A stretch of 9,071 nt of DNA, from NCBI GenBank assembly GCA_964526375.1, contig CAZGLK010000030.1, positions 1 to 9,071 of the forward strand. Reading direction: 5' to 3'. The notes beneath the pieces are model-generated. The model had not been told where the DNA came from. It did not search any database and saw only the letters and a program-made list of their open reading frames with translations. Numbering within the stretch: the first letter of the stretch is position 1; each line of letters opens with the position of its first letter. Made by a program: the position numbers and the translations under genes. Below, one piece after another: positions 1-5,852 of this stretch. Source of the DNA: CAZGLK01 sp964526375 (GTDB lineage: Bacteria; Patescibacteriota; Minisyncoccia; JACQLN01).

Positions 1-26
1 TATGTGGCACAGCCTACCCCTCCTAA

Positions 27-47
27 CCTCCCCTATACTAGGGGAGG
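27..47. repeat. Perfect hairpin upstream of atpE
   Basis: Two perfect 9-nt arms (CCTCCCCTA at 27-35 and TAGGGGAGG at 39-47) flank a 3-nt loop. The element lies in the gap between the presumed upstream gene (probably atpB, outside the window) and atpE. No T-tract follows, so it is not a standard intrinsic terminator. The right arm looks like a Shine-Dalgarno sequence but ends 32 nt before the atpE start, too far to act as one. It most resembles a dispersed intergenic hairpin repeat. Confidence 0.6.
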
Positions 48-79
48 AACTAAAGCGCGTAAGTCCTAAAATTAATATT

Positions 80-310
80 ATGGACACAGAAACAGCCAAA
101 GTGCTGGCCATAGCTTTTGTTATGGGTATAGGCACTATCTTTCCGGCTCTGGCCATTGGCCTAATTGGCTCTAAGGGAGCCGAGGCCATTGGCCGCAACC
201 CCGAGGCCGCTTCTAAAGTGCAAACGGCCATGGTTTTGGCCATAGCTTTTGCCGAAGCCATTGCCATTTACGCGCTCGTGGTTTCTCTGATCTTAAAGTT
301 TGTCGTCTAG
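80..310 (+). CDS. atpE: F-type ATP synthase subunit c
   Basis: Forms the rotating membrane ring of the Fo motor. From the ATG at 80 the product is 76 residues, the usual length for subunit c. It has two hydrophobic helices (about 6-30 and 48-73) joined by a polar loop with the conserved R39-N40-P41. The ion-carrying carboxylate is E59 in helix 2. By alignment from memory with the Ilyobacter sodium type, the positions of Gln32, Ser66 and Thr67 are I26, A60 and I61 here, while the Tyr is kept (Y64). This points to proton rather than sodium coupling. An upstream in-frame ATG at position 2 would add 26 residues encoded across the hairpin repeat, so I reject it. No Shine-Dalgarno site precedes the chosen start. 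atpF begins 15 nt after the TAG stop. Confidence 0.95.
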   Translation: MDTETAKVLAIAFVMGIGTIFPALAIGLIGSKGAEAIGRNPEAASKVQTAMVLAIAFAEAIAIYALVVSLILKFVV

Positions 311-325
311 ACCGCACGACTTCCA

Positions 326-829
326 ATGAGCGCGCTCCTAAACCAACTTGGCATAGACGGAAAACTTCTTCTGGCCCAAGGAGTTAATTTTGCCGTGGTG
401 CTGGTAGCCCTAACCTTTTTGGTTTATAAGCCGCTGGTAAAACTTTTAAATGAACGCCGGGCTAAAATAGAAACCGGACTTAAAAACGCGGCGGCGGCCC
501 AAAAACGATTGGAAGAGATTGATGCCCTAAAAGCAGCCCGGCTGGCCGAGGCCGAAAAAGAGGCCCTGGCCGTAATAATACAAGCCGAAAAAGAAGCCGG
601 CCAAAGGGCGCAAGAGATCACCGCGGGCGCTGACTTAAAAGCCGACGCGATTCTAAAAGAGGCCCAAGAGATCGCCGAGCATAAAAAACAACTGGAACTG
701 CAAAACTTGGCCAGCGAGGCCAAGGTTCTGATAAAACAGGCCCTGGCCAAGGCGGTATCGGCCCAACCCCAAGAAATTGACGAGCGCTTGATTAACCAAG
801 CCGCAGAGTTTATGCGGCAAAGCCAATGA
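326..829 (+). CDS. atpF: F-type ATP synthase subunit b
   Basis: Peripheral-stalk subunit that ties the membrane sector to the F1 head. The 167-residue product has one N-terminal membrane helix (about residues 14-33), then the basic turn with Y34-K35-P36. A long, highly charged Ala/Glu/Lys-rich coiled coil runs from about 40 to 145. Length and layout match a standard bacterial b subunit (about 155-170). Only one b-type gene is present, so a b homodimer is likely rather than b/b'. The start is the ATG 15 nt after atpE; no Shine-Dalgarno site is visible. The stop is TGA and lies inside a hairpin (825-851), which could affect termination or coupling to atpH. Confidence 0.94.
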   Translation: MSALLNQLGIDGKLLLAQGVNFAVVLVALTFLVYKPLVKLLNERRAKIETGLKNAAAAQKRLEEIDALKAARLAEAEKEALAVIIQAEKEAGQRAQEITAGADLKADAILKEAQEIAEHKKQLELQNLASEAKVLIKQALAKAVSAQPQEIDERLINQAAEFMRQSQ

Positions 830-851
830 CCCACACTCGGTGTAGGTCATT
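825..851. repeat. Hairpin over the atpF stop codon
   Basis: AATGACC (825-831) pairs with GGTCATT (845-851). Inside it ACAC (833-836) pairs with GTGT (840-843) around a TCG loop, with one C/A mismatch. The hairpin covers the atpF TGA and most of the 32-nt gap before atpH. Its apex CACTCGGTG (834-842) is identical to the apex of the hairpin at 7591-7613. There is no T-tract. It may be a dispersed hairpin repeat or a structure that tunes atpF/atpH expression; the sequence does not decide between these. Confidence 0.6.
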
Positions 852-861
852 GAACTAATAG

Positions 862-1374
862 ATGAGATATCACCCCAATCATTACGCCCAAGCCCTGCTG
901 GGAACATTAAATGACTCGCCGCGCGAGGGCTGGGACAAACTTATCAAAAACTTGGCGGAGCTTATTGCGCATAATGGCGATCTCTCCGCGGCCGATAAAA
1001 TTATAGCCGCAGTAGAAAAATTGTGGGTGCGCCAAAATGGCGGGCGGCTGGTAGAAATAGAAACGGCGCGGCCGATTGACGGCGGACTCGCCGATAAAAT
1101 GAACCCGACCCCGCCCCTCGACAAGCTCGGGGCGGGGTATCGGGGCGGGTTCAGCTTGCAAGGTGTCGGCTCCGCCGACAACATTTTAAAAGCCCTCCAT
1201 CCCCGCCCCAAGGGGCGGGGTATTACGGGCGGCAAAATAAAAAAAATCCTGGCGCCGTCGGATCACGCCGAGATAAAAATAAACCCCCAACTTATTGCCG
1301 GCATCAGAATCACAGTCGACGACGTGGAACTGGATAATTCTCTGGCCGTTAAGCTCAACAAAATTTTTGCTTAA
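862..1374 (+). CDS. atpH: F-type ATP synthase subunit delta, with palindrome-derived insertion
   Basis: Joins the peripheral stalk to the top of F1. The 170-residue product opens with a family-typical YAQALL (residues 8-13). It then passes almost directly to a stretch matching the last two helices of the usual N-terminal six-helix bundle (about 26-54, IAHNGDL at 35-41). About 45-50 residues of that bundle are missing compared with E. coli delta. The C-terminal domain is recognisable: VEIETARP at 64-71 and IKINPQLIAGIRI at 138-150. Between its two halves lie about 45 residues (80-124, rich in Gly and Pro) encoded by three palindromes at 1101-1221. The reading frame is kept through them. Without this block the protein would be about 125 residues, against about 177 in E. 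coli. No Shine-Dalgarno site is seen. atpA starts 8 nt downstream. Confidence 0.88.
   Translation: MRYHPNHYAQALLGTLNDSPREGWDKLIKNLAELIAHNGDLSAADKIIAAVEKLWVRQNGGRLVEIETARPIDGGLADKMNPTPPLDKLGAGYRGGFSLQGVGSADNILKALHPRPKGRGITGGKIKKILAPSDHAEIKINPQLIAGIRITVDDVELDNSLAVKLNKIFA
1101..1221. repeat. Cluster of three palindromes inside atpH
   Basis: The first palindrome has outer arms GAACCCG (1101-1107) and CGGGTTC (1146-1152) and inner arms ACCCCGCCCC (1108-1117) and GGGGCGGGGT (1129-1138). The second is TGTCGGC (1164-1170), loop TCC, GCCGACA (1174-1180). The third is CCCCGCCCC (1201-1209), loop AA, GGGGCGGGG (1212-1220). The first and third share the core CCCCGCCCC/GGGGCGGGG. All three lie in the coding frame of atpH with no stop codon. 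They look like REP-type intergenic elements that entered the gene and were kept as coding sequence, as described for Rickettsia palindromic elements. That comparison is an inference. Confidence 0.8.
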
Positions 1375-1382
1375 ACCAAGCC

Positions 1383-2966
1383 ATGCCCTACGAAATTGTT
1401 GAAAAACTAAAAAGGCAAATAGACGGCTTTCGCGACGAGGTCAAATTTGAAACCGTCGGCCGGGTTATTGAATGCGGCGACGGCATTGCCAAAATCCACG
1501 GCCTTAAAAATGCCTTGAGCCAAGAATTGCTGAGCATCAAAACCGAATCCGGCGAGATCGCGGCTTTGGTGTTCAACCTTGAAGAAGATTCCATCGGCGC
1601 GGTGCTTTTAGACGAGGCCGAAAAAGTGAAAGTGGGCGATCGCGTTCATTCCACCGGCCGGGTACTTTCAATAAAAGTCGGGCCAGAACTGATCGGCCGG
1701 GTAATAAACCCTCTGGGCGAGCCGCTGGATGCCAAAGGCGTGATTTTTGCCGACCCGTCCCAAGCCCAAGATTATCTGCTTGAAAGAAACGCCCCCTCGG
1801 TGCTGGACCGCCAAGCGGTAAAAACACCTCTCCACACCGGCATCAAAGCCGTTGACGCCATGATACCCATCGGCCGGGGCCAGCGCGAGCTTATTATCGG
1901 CGACCGCCAAACCGGAAAAACCGCCCTGGCGCTGGACACCATTATAAACCAAAAAAATGATGCCGGGCCTGGTGAATCTGACCAAGTGGGACGGCCGCCA
2001 GTTGTTTGCGTCTATGTGGCCATCGGCCAAAAAAACTCTAAAATCGCCCAGATGGTAAAGGTTCTAGAAAGCCACGGAGCGCTGGACTACACCGTGGTCA
2101 TAGCCGCGCCAGCCTCATCGCCGGCCACGGTGCAATATCTGGCGCCCTTCACCGGTTGCGCCGTGGGCGAGTTTTTTATGGATCAGGGCCGGGACGCCGT
2201 GGTGATTTACGACGACCTCTCCAAGCACGCCGACGCTTACCGCCAACTTTCCCTGCTGTTGCGGCGCCCGCCGGGCCGCGAGGCTTATCCCGGCGATATT
2301 TTTTACCTGCATGCCCGGCTTTTGGAACGCGCCGCCAAACTTAACCGCCAAAAGGGTGGTGGCTCGCTTACAGCCCTGCCTATAATAGAAACCAAGCTAG
2401 ACGATGTTTCGGCCTATATTCCCACCAATGTTATTTCCATCACCGATGGCCAGATTTACCTCCGTTCTAATCTTTTCCATCAAGGCGTTCGGCCGGCCGT
2501 GGATGTGGGGCTTTCCATTTCGCGGGTAGGCTCGGCGGCCCAGACCCCAGCCATGAAAAAGGTGGCTGGGCGGCTGCGCCTGGAGCTGGCCCAGTTTAGG
2601 GAACTTGCGGCCTTTGTGCAGTTCGCCTCGGATTTGGACGAAGCCACCCGCGCCAAAATAAAGCACGGCCAGCTTTTGACCGAGGCGCTTAAACAGTCCG
2701 ATCTTAACCCGGTACCCTTGGAATATCAGGTGCCGCTAATTTACGCCGCCATAAAAGGCCTGCTGGACGATGTAAAAATTGAAAAGATAGACGAGTTTGA
2801 AAAAAAATTCAACCAGTATCTGGAGGCCCGCTGGCGCGAAAAAGTTTTGGAGCCGATTAAACAAGATGGAACTTTAACCGATGAGATAGAAACGGCTTTG
2901 GTTTCCGCCATCAACGAATTTAAAAGTATCGCAAACCTAACCCCTAAACCCTACCCTATACCCTAA
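1383..2966 (+). CDS. atpA: F-type ATP synthase subunit alpha
   Basis: Non-catalytic nucleotide-binding subunit of the alpha3beta3 head. The 527-residue product is slightly longer than the usual 500-515. Visible motifs are Walker A GDRQTGKT (173-180), YVAIGQK (211-217), a Walker B-type VVIYDD (273-278) and the SRVGSAAQ segment (380-387), whose R381 is the arginine finger reaching the beta catalytic site. An extra stretch at about 192-206, between the P-loop helix and the next strand, is longer than in E. coli; similar loops occur in mitochondrial-type alpha. The last ten residues, NLTPKPYPIP (518-527), and the TAA stop are encoded at the start of the heptamer repeat that fills the gap to atpG. 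The natural C-terminus probably ended near residue 517. The ATG is 8 nt after atpH, with no Shine-Dalgarno site. Confidence 0.97.
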   Translation: MPYEIVEKLKRQIDGFRDEVKFETVGRVIECGDGIAKIHGLKNALSQELLSIKTESGEIAALVFNLEEDSIGAVLLDEAEKVKVGDRVHSTGRVLSIKVGPELIGRVINPLGEPLDAKGVIFADPSQAQDYLLERNAPSVLDRQAVKTPLHTGIKAVDAMIPIGRGQRELIIGDRQTGKTALALDTIINQKNDAGPGESDQVGRPPVVCVYVAIGQKNSKIAQMVKVLESHGALDYTVVIAAPASSPATVQYLAPFTGCAVGEFFMDQGRDAVVIYDDLSKHADAYRQLSLLLRRPPGREAYPGDIFYLHARLLERAAKLNRQKGGGSLTALPIIETKLDDVSAYIPTNVISITDGQIYLRSNLFHQGVRPAVDVGLSISRVGSAAQTPAMKKVAGRLRLELAQFRELAAFVQFASDLDEATRAKIKHGQLLTEALKQSDLNPVPLEYQVPLIYAAIKGLLDDVKIEKIDEFEKKFNQYLEARWREKVLEPIKQDGTLTDEIETALVSAINEFKSIANLTPKPYPIP

Positions 2967-3000
2967 ACCCTATACCCTATACCCTATACCCTACCCCTTA
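2941..3000. repeat. Telomere-like heptamer tandem repeat (CCCTATA/CCCTAAA)
   Basis: The units read CCCCTAAA (2941), CCCTA (2949), CCCTATA (2954), CCCTAAA (2961), CCCTATA (2968, 2975, 2982), CCCTA (2989) and CCCCTTA (2994). The array starts within the last codons of atpA, gives its stop codon through one CCCTAAA unit, fills the 33-nt gap and ends at the A of the atpG ATG. It leaves no room for a Shine-Dalgarno site before atpG. A single CCCTATA unit also occurs at 6389-6395. The exact unit number may vary between strains through slippage. Confidence 0.85.
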
Positions 3001-3938
3001 TGGATTCAATCCAAGCAATAAAATCTCGGCTGGAAGCCGTAAAAAACATTGGCCAAATAACCAAAGCCATGGAGGTGGTTTCGGCCACCAAAATGCGCCG
3101 CGCCCAGGAACTGGCCTTAAACTCGCGGCCATATGCGCTGGCGGCTTTGGAGATACTGACCCGCCTAGACTCGGTGAAGTTGGCTCGCCTTAGTTCCAAT
3201 ACCACATATTCGAGCCAGTTGACCACGCCGCGGCCGGTCAAAACCACGCTTTTGACGCTGATCTCATCCGACCGGGGGCTAGCCGGATCGTTCAACGCCC
3301 AAATTTTTCGGGCCGCGGATAATTTCTTGGCCAGCCGCCCGACCACCGACATCAACATCGTCACCGTCGGCAAAAAAGCCGCAGTCTGGGCCGAAAAGAA
3401 AAACTTAAACTTAACAGAAAAATTTTCCGGCTGGGGCGACTACGGCACACCCGAAGAGGCTGAACCGCTGTCCAGACTTTTGATTGACAGCTTTGTCAGC
3501 GGCCGCTGGGACGAAGTTATAACCATATCCACCCATTTTCGCACCACTCTAAAACAAGAACCGCTGCAACGGCAGATTCTGCCGGTTGATTTTAAAAAGA
3601 TCGCCGAGACGGCAGCCGAGATCATACCCGAGCGCGGCCGTTACGCCCAAAGCGCGGCGCTTTCAACCAACCAGGCCACAGCGGTAGATTACATACTGGA
3701 ACCGACACCGCAAAAACTTATTGATGCTCTGATTCCCCACCTCGTTAAAATGCAAATTTATCACCTAGTGCTGGAGGCCAACGCTTCGGAACACTCCGCC
3801 CGCATGGTAGCCATGAAAAATGCCTCCGACAACGCCCAAGAGCTTTCGGGCGAACTGCAGTTGGAACACAATAAAGCCCGGCAAGCCAATATCACTAAAG
3901 AATTGATTGAGATAATCTCAACCCAAAACGCTTTATGA
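3000..3938 (+). CDS. atpG: F-type ATP synthase subunit gamma
   Basis: Central rotor shaft that turns inside the alpha3beta3 head and carries torque to the c ring. The 312-residue product is a little longer than E. coli gamma (287). The N-terminal coiled-coil helix has the family signature: IKSRLEAVKNIGQITKAMEV at 7-26, followed by VSATKMRRAQ at 27-36. The C-terminal helix has SARMVAMKNASDNA and NKARQANITKELIEI, the other conserved half of the coiled coil. The middle holds the usual Rossmann-like domain (LISSDRGLAGSFN). The ATG directly abuts the telomere-like repeat and has no Shine-Dalgarno site, so translation may depend on coupling from atpA. The TGA stop overlaps the atpD start (ATGA). 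Confidence 0.95.
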   Translation: MDSIQAIKSRLEAVKNIGQITKAMEVVSATKMRRAQELALNSRPYALAALEILTRLDSVKLARLSSNTTYSSQLTTPRPVKTTLLTLISSDRGLAGSFNAQIFRAADNFLASRPTTDINIVTVGKKAAVWAEKKNLNLTEKFSGWGDYGTPEEAEPLSRLLIDSFVSGRWDEVITISTHFRTTLKQEPLQRQILPVDFKKIAETAAEIIPERGRYAQSAALSTNQATAVDYILEPTPQKLIDALIPHLVKMQIYHLVLEANASEHSARMVAMKNASDNAQELSGELQLEHNKARQANITKELIEIISTQNAL

Positions 3939-5305
3939 ACAACAACGGAAAGATAACTCAAATAACCGGGCCAGTGATTGATGTGGAGTTTCCCGCCAAT
4001 GTTGCTTTGCCTTCTGTTGGACACGCTCTGGAAATACCAACCACCCAAGGCAAGCTGGCGGCCGAAGTCGCCAAGCACCTGGAGCCCGGTCGGGTGCGGG
4101 CCGTGGCATTGGGTTCCACCGCCGGGCTTAAGCGGGGTCTTGAGGTCGTGGACACGGGCAGGCCCATTAAAGTGCCGGTGGGGCCGGAGGTGCTGGGCAA
4201 GATATTTAACGTGCTCGGCCAGCCGATTGACGAGAAAGACAAAGACTTTGAGTTCAAAAAATTTTGGCCCATAAAAAGGCCGGCCCCAGATTTAAACCAG
4301 CAATCCATCAAGATTGAAATTTTTGAGACCGGCCTGAAAGTGATTGATCTTTTGGCGCCCTTCATCAAGGGCGGCAAGGTAGGCCTTTTTGGAGGCGCCG
4401 GCGTGGGCAAGACCGTTTTGCTGATGGAGCTGATTCGCAATGTAGCCCAAGAGGCGGGCGGCGTTTCGGTTTTTGCCGGCGTGGGCGAGCGCACCCGCGA
4501 AGGCAACGACCTTTACCACGAAATGACAACTTCGGGGGTTATAAATAAAACCGCGCTGGTGTTTGGCCAAATGAACGAAGTCCCCGGAGCGCGTTTGAGA
4601 GTGGCTTTGACCGCGCTCACCATGGCCGAATACTTTAGAGACGAAGAACGCAAAGACGTGCTTTTGTTTATAGACAACATCTTTCGCTTTTCTCAAGCCG
4701 GCGCCGAGGTGTCCACTCTGCTGGGGAGATTACCCTCGGCCGTGGGTTATCAGCCTACCTTAGCCGGAGAAATGGGCGAACTGCAAGAAAGAATCACCTC
4801 CACCCTTAACGGCTCCATCACTTCGGTTCAAGCCATTTATGTTCCGGCCGATGATATCACCGACCCGGCGCCCGCGGCCACATTTGCCCATCTGGATTCA
4901 ACCATCGTGCTCTCGCGGGCGCTCACTGAAATCGGCATTTACCCGGCGGTGGATCCGTTAAGTTCCACTTCCAGCGCCCTTGACCCCAAGATTGTGGGCC
5001 AAGAGCACTACACCGTGGCGCGGCGCGTTCAGCAGATTCTTCAACGTTACAAAGAGCTTCAAGACATTATTGCCATATTGGGGCTGGAAGAACTTTCCGA
5101 CGAAGACAAGCTAACTGTGGCCCGAGCGCGGCGCATCCAAAAGTTTTTGTCGCAACCCTTCTTTGTGGCTGAAACCTTCACCGGCACACCGGGGCAATAT
5201 GTGCCCCTGGAGCAAACCATTAAAGATTTTACGGACATTCTGGCCGGCCAGCATGATAACAAACCCGAAGAATTTTTTTACATGAAAGGGAAGCTTAGTG
5301 AATAG
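3935..5305 (+). CDS. atpD: F-type ATP synthase subunit beta
   Basis: Catalytic subunit that makes or hydrolyses ATP. The 456-residue product has the family's usual length. Motifs in order: an N-terminal beta barrel starting GKITQITGPVIDVEF (5-19), Walker A GGAGVGKT (153-160), GERTREG (184-190) with the catalytic glutamate E185, Walker B VLLFID (242-247), the adenine-pocket and hinge region around IYPAVDPLSS (335-344), and ELSDED (386-391), the counterpart of the DELSEED torque loop. No key residue is missing. Its ATG overlaps the atpG stop by 4 nt, so translation is probably coupled. In most operons atpC follows at once; here 176 nt of repeats separate the two. Confidence 0.98.
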   Translation: MNNNGKITQITGPVIDVEFPANVALPSVGHALEIPTTQGKLAAEVAKHLEPGRVRAVALGSTAGLKRGLEVVDTGRPIKVPVGPEVLGKIFNVLGQPIDEKDKDFEFKKFWPIKRPAPDLNQQSIKIEIFETGLKVIDLLAPFIKGGKVGLFGGAGVGKTVLLMELIRNVAQEAGGVSVFAGVGERTREGNDLYHEMTTSGVINKTALVFGQMNEVPGARLRVALTALTMAEYFRDEERKDVLLFIDNIFRFSQAGAEVSTLLGRLPSAVGYQPTLAGEMGELQERITSTLNGSITSVQAIYVPADDITDPAPAATFAHLDSTIVLSRALTEIGIYPAVDPLSSTSSALDPKIVGQEHYTVARRVQQILQRYKELQDIIAILGLEELSDEDKLTVARARRIQKFLSQPFFVAETFTGTPGQYVPLEQTIKDFTDILAGQHDNKPEEFFYMKGKLSE

Positions 5306-5311
5306 AAATCC

Positions 5312-5343
5312 GTAATTAAGTAACTGGGTAATTAGGTAATTGA
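5312..5343. repeat. Four 8-nt tandem repeats after atpD
   Basis: Four adjacent 8-mers, GTAATTAA (5312), GTAACTGG (5320), GTAATTAG (5328) and GTAATTGA (5336), share the consensus GTAATTRR. They start 6 nt after the atpD stop. The array is unrelated in sequence and unit length to the heptamer array before atpG. No function is evident. Confidence 0.75.
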
Positions 5344-5358
5344 TTGGTATGCGGGTGG

Positions 5359-5402
5359 AAATCCTATCATTATCATACGATCGTATGCTAATGATAGGAT
5401 TT
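5359..5402. repeat. 44-nt palindrome centred on CGATCG (copy 1)
   Basis: Outer arms AAATCCTATCATTA (5359-5372) and TAATGATAGGATTT (5389-5402) are perfectly complementary. The inner CATACGATCGTATG (5374-5387) is a perfect palindrome. Only the T5373/C5388 pair fails, so 21 of 22 pairs match. The exact centre is CGATCG (5378-5383). It lies between atpD and atpC. It lacks the GC-rich stem and T-tract of an intrinsic terminator. It shares its centre and size class with the palindromes at 5777-5826 and 7512-7555, although the arm sequences differ. Confidence 0.85.
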
Positions 5403-5420
5403 GAAAATAGTTAGGAGACA

Positions 5421-5447
5421 ACAAGAACCGGCAAGACCAGCAAGACT
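5421..5447. repeat. Degenerate 9-nt tandem repeat before atpC
   Basis: Three adjacent 9-mers, ACAAGAACC, GGCAAGACC and AGCAAGACT, share a CAAGAMC core. They occupy part of the 176-nt atpD-atpC gap, between the 44-nt palindrome and the atpC start. The match is loose and could be coincidental composition. Confidence 0.45.
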
Positions 5448-5481
5448 AAGACACTGCGGCAACCAGAAATCTAAAACAGAC

Positions 5482-5721
5482 ATGCGAGTGCAAATCCTAT
5501 CCCTAAAAGGAATTGAAGCCGAATGTGAAGCGGCCGCTTTTAATGTAAAAACATCAAGCGGTGAAATTACCATTTTAGATCATCACCGGCCGCTGATCAC
5601 CGCTCTCGCCGCCGGACCAGCGCGGCTTACTCAAGCCGACGGCCAAGAAACAAGAATAGACATCAAATCGGGCTTTTTGGAAATGACCCCCGGCAACAAC
5701 CTGAAAGTCCTCTTAGACTAG
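5482..5721 (+). CDS. atpC: F-type ATP synthase subunit epsilon, short form
   Basis: Central-stalk subunit that sits with gamma on the c ring. From the ATG at 5482 the product is 79 residues. It contains only the N-terminal beta-sandwich domain: LKGIEAECEAAAFNVKTSSG (8-27) is followed by EITILDHHRPLITALAAGPA (28-47), the counterpart of the family's 'GE..IL..H.PL...L..G' pattern. The usual C-terminal two-helix domain, which in many bacteria folds up and blocks ATP hydrolysis, is absent, so epsilon-type self-inhibition is unlikely here. The open frame extends upstream to a TTG at 5401, but those codons run through the palindrome and 9-mer repeats, so I prefer the ATG. No Shine-Dalgarno site precedes it; an AGGAG at 5413 is too far upstream. 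No standard terminator follows. Confidence 0.88.
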   Translation: MRVQILSLKGIEAECEAAAFNVKTSSGEITILDHHRPLITALAAGPARLTQADGQETRIDIKSGFLEMTPGNNLKVLLD

Positions 5722-5736
5722 TTGCCCGGTAGATAC

Positions 5737-5755
5737 CCACGGGCAAAGCCCGTGG
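5737..5755. repeat. Perfect GC-rich hairpin after atpC
   Basis: CCACGGGC (5737-5744) and GCCCGTGG (5748-5755) flank an AAA loop, 15 nt after the atpC stop. No T-tract follows, so it is at best a weak or factor-assisted terminator. It could instead protect the 3' end of the atp message or be a dispersed hairpin repeat. Confidence 0.6.
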
Positions 5756-5776
5756 TACCCTGCTAGTATCGAATAC

Positions 5777-5826
5777 TTTCTATCTTAACATCTCTTCACG
5801 ATCGTGAAAAAGTGTTAAGATAGAAA
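5777..5826. repeat. 50-nt palindrome centred on CGATCG (copy 2)
   Basis: Outer arms TTTCTATCTTAACA (5777-5790) and TGTTAAGATAGAAA (5813-5826) are perfectly complementary. The inner TTCACGATCGTGAA (5795-5808) is a perfect palindrome. The 4-nt spacers TCTC and AAAG pair poorly. The midpoint of the whole element falls exactly on CGATCG (5799-5804). It lies in the 131-nt gap between atpC and the carbonic-anhydrase-like gene, ending 26 nt before that start codon, so it would be in the leader or promoter of that gene. Confidence 0.85.
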
Positions 5827-5852
5827 ATTGGAAGAATGAAAATACATTCTCA

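Noticed and set aside
2..79. N-terminal extension of subunit c from the ATG at position 2
   Set aside because: The extra 26 residues are encoded across an intergenic hairpin and do not resemble subunit c; the ATG at 80 gives the normal length.
424..834. Long antisense open frames over atpF, atpH, atpA and atpD
   Set aside because: They mirror strongly conserved sense genes, have biased compositions expected of shadow frames, and lack their own start signals or family resemblance.
1101..1221. Frameshift or pseudogene in atpH caused by the palindromes
   Set aside because: The frame is intact on both sides and the conserved C-terminal residues follow in phase, so the gene appears functional.
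2941..3000. True telomere or chromosome end
   Set aside because: The array is short and internal to an operon that continues on both sides.
5359..5402. Palindrome read as an intrinsic terminator of atpD
   Set aside because: The stem is AT-rich throughout and is not followed by a T-tract; it also has sister elements in non-terminator positions.
5312..5447. CRISPR array in the atpD-atpC gap
   Set aside because: Units are adjacent 8- and 9-mers with no spacers and no cas genes nearby.
5401..5481. TTG start giving a 106-residue epsilon
   Set aside because: The extra codons run through the end of the palindrome and the 9-mer repeats, and the extension is Arg/Gln-rich with no family match; the ATG at 5482 begins exactly at the family fold.
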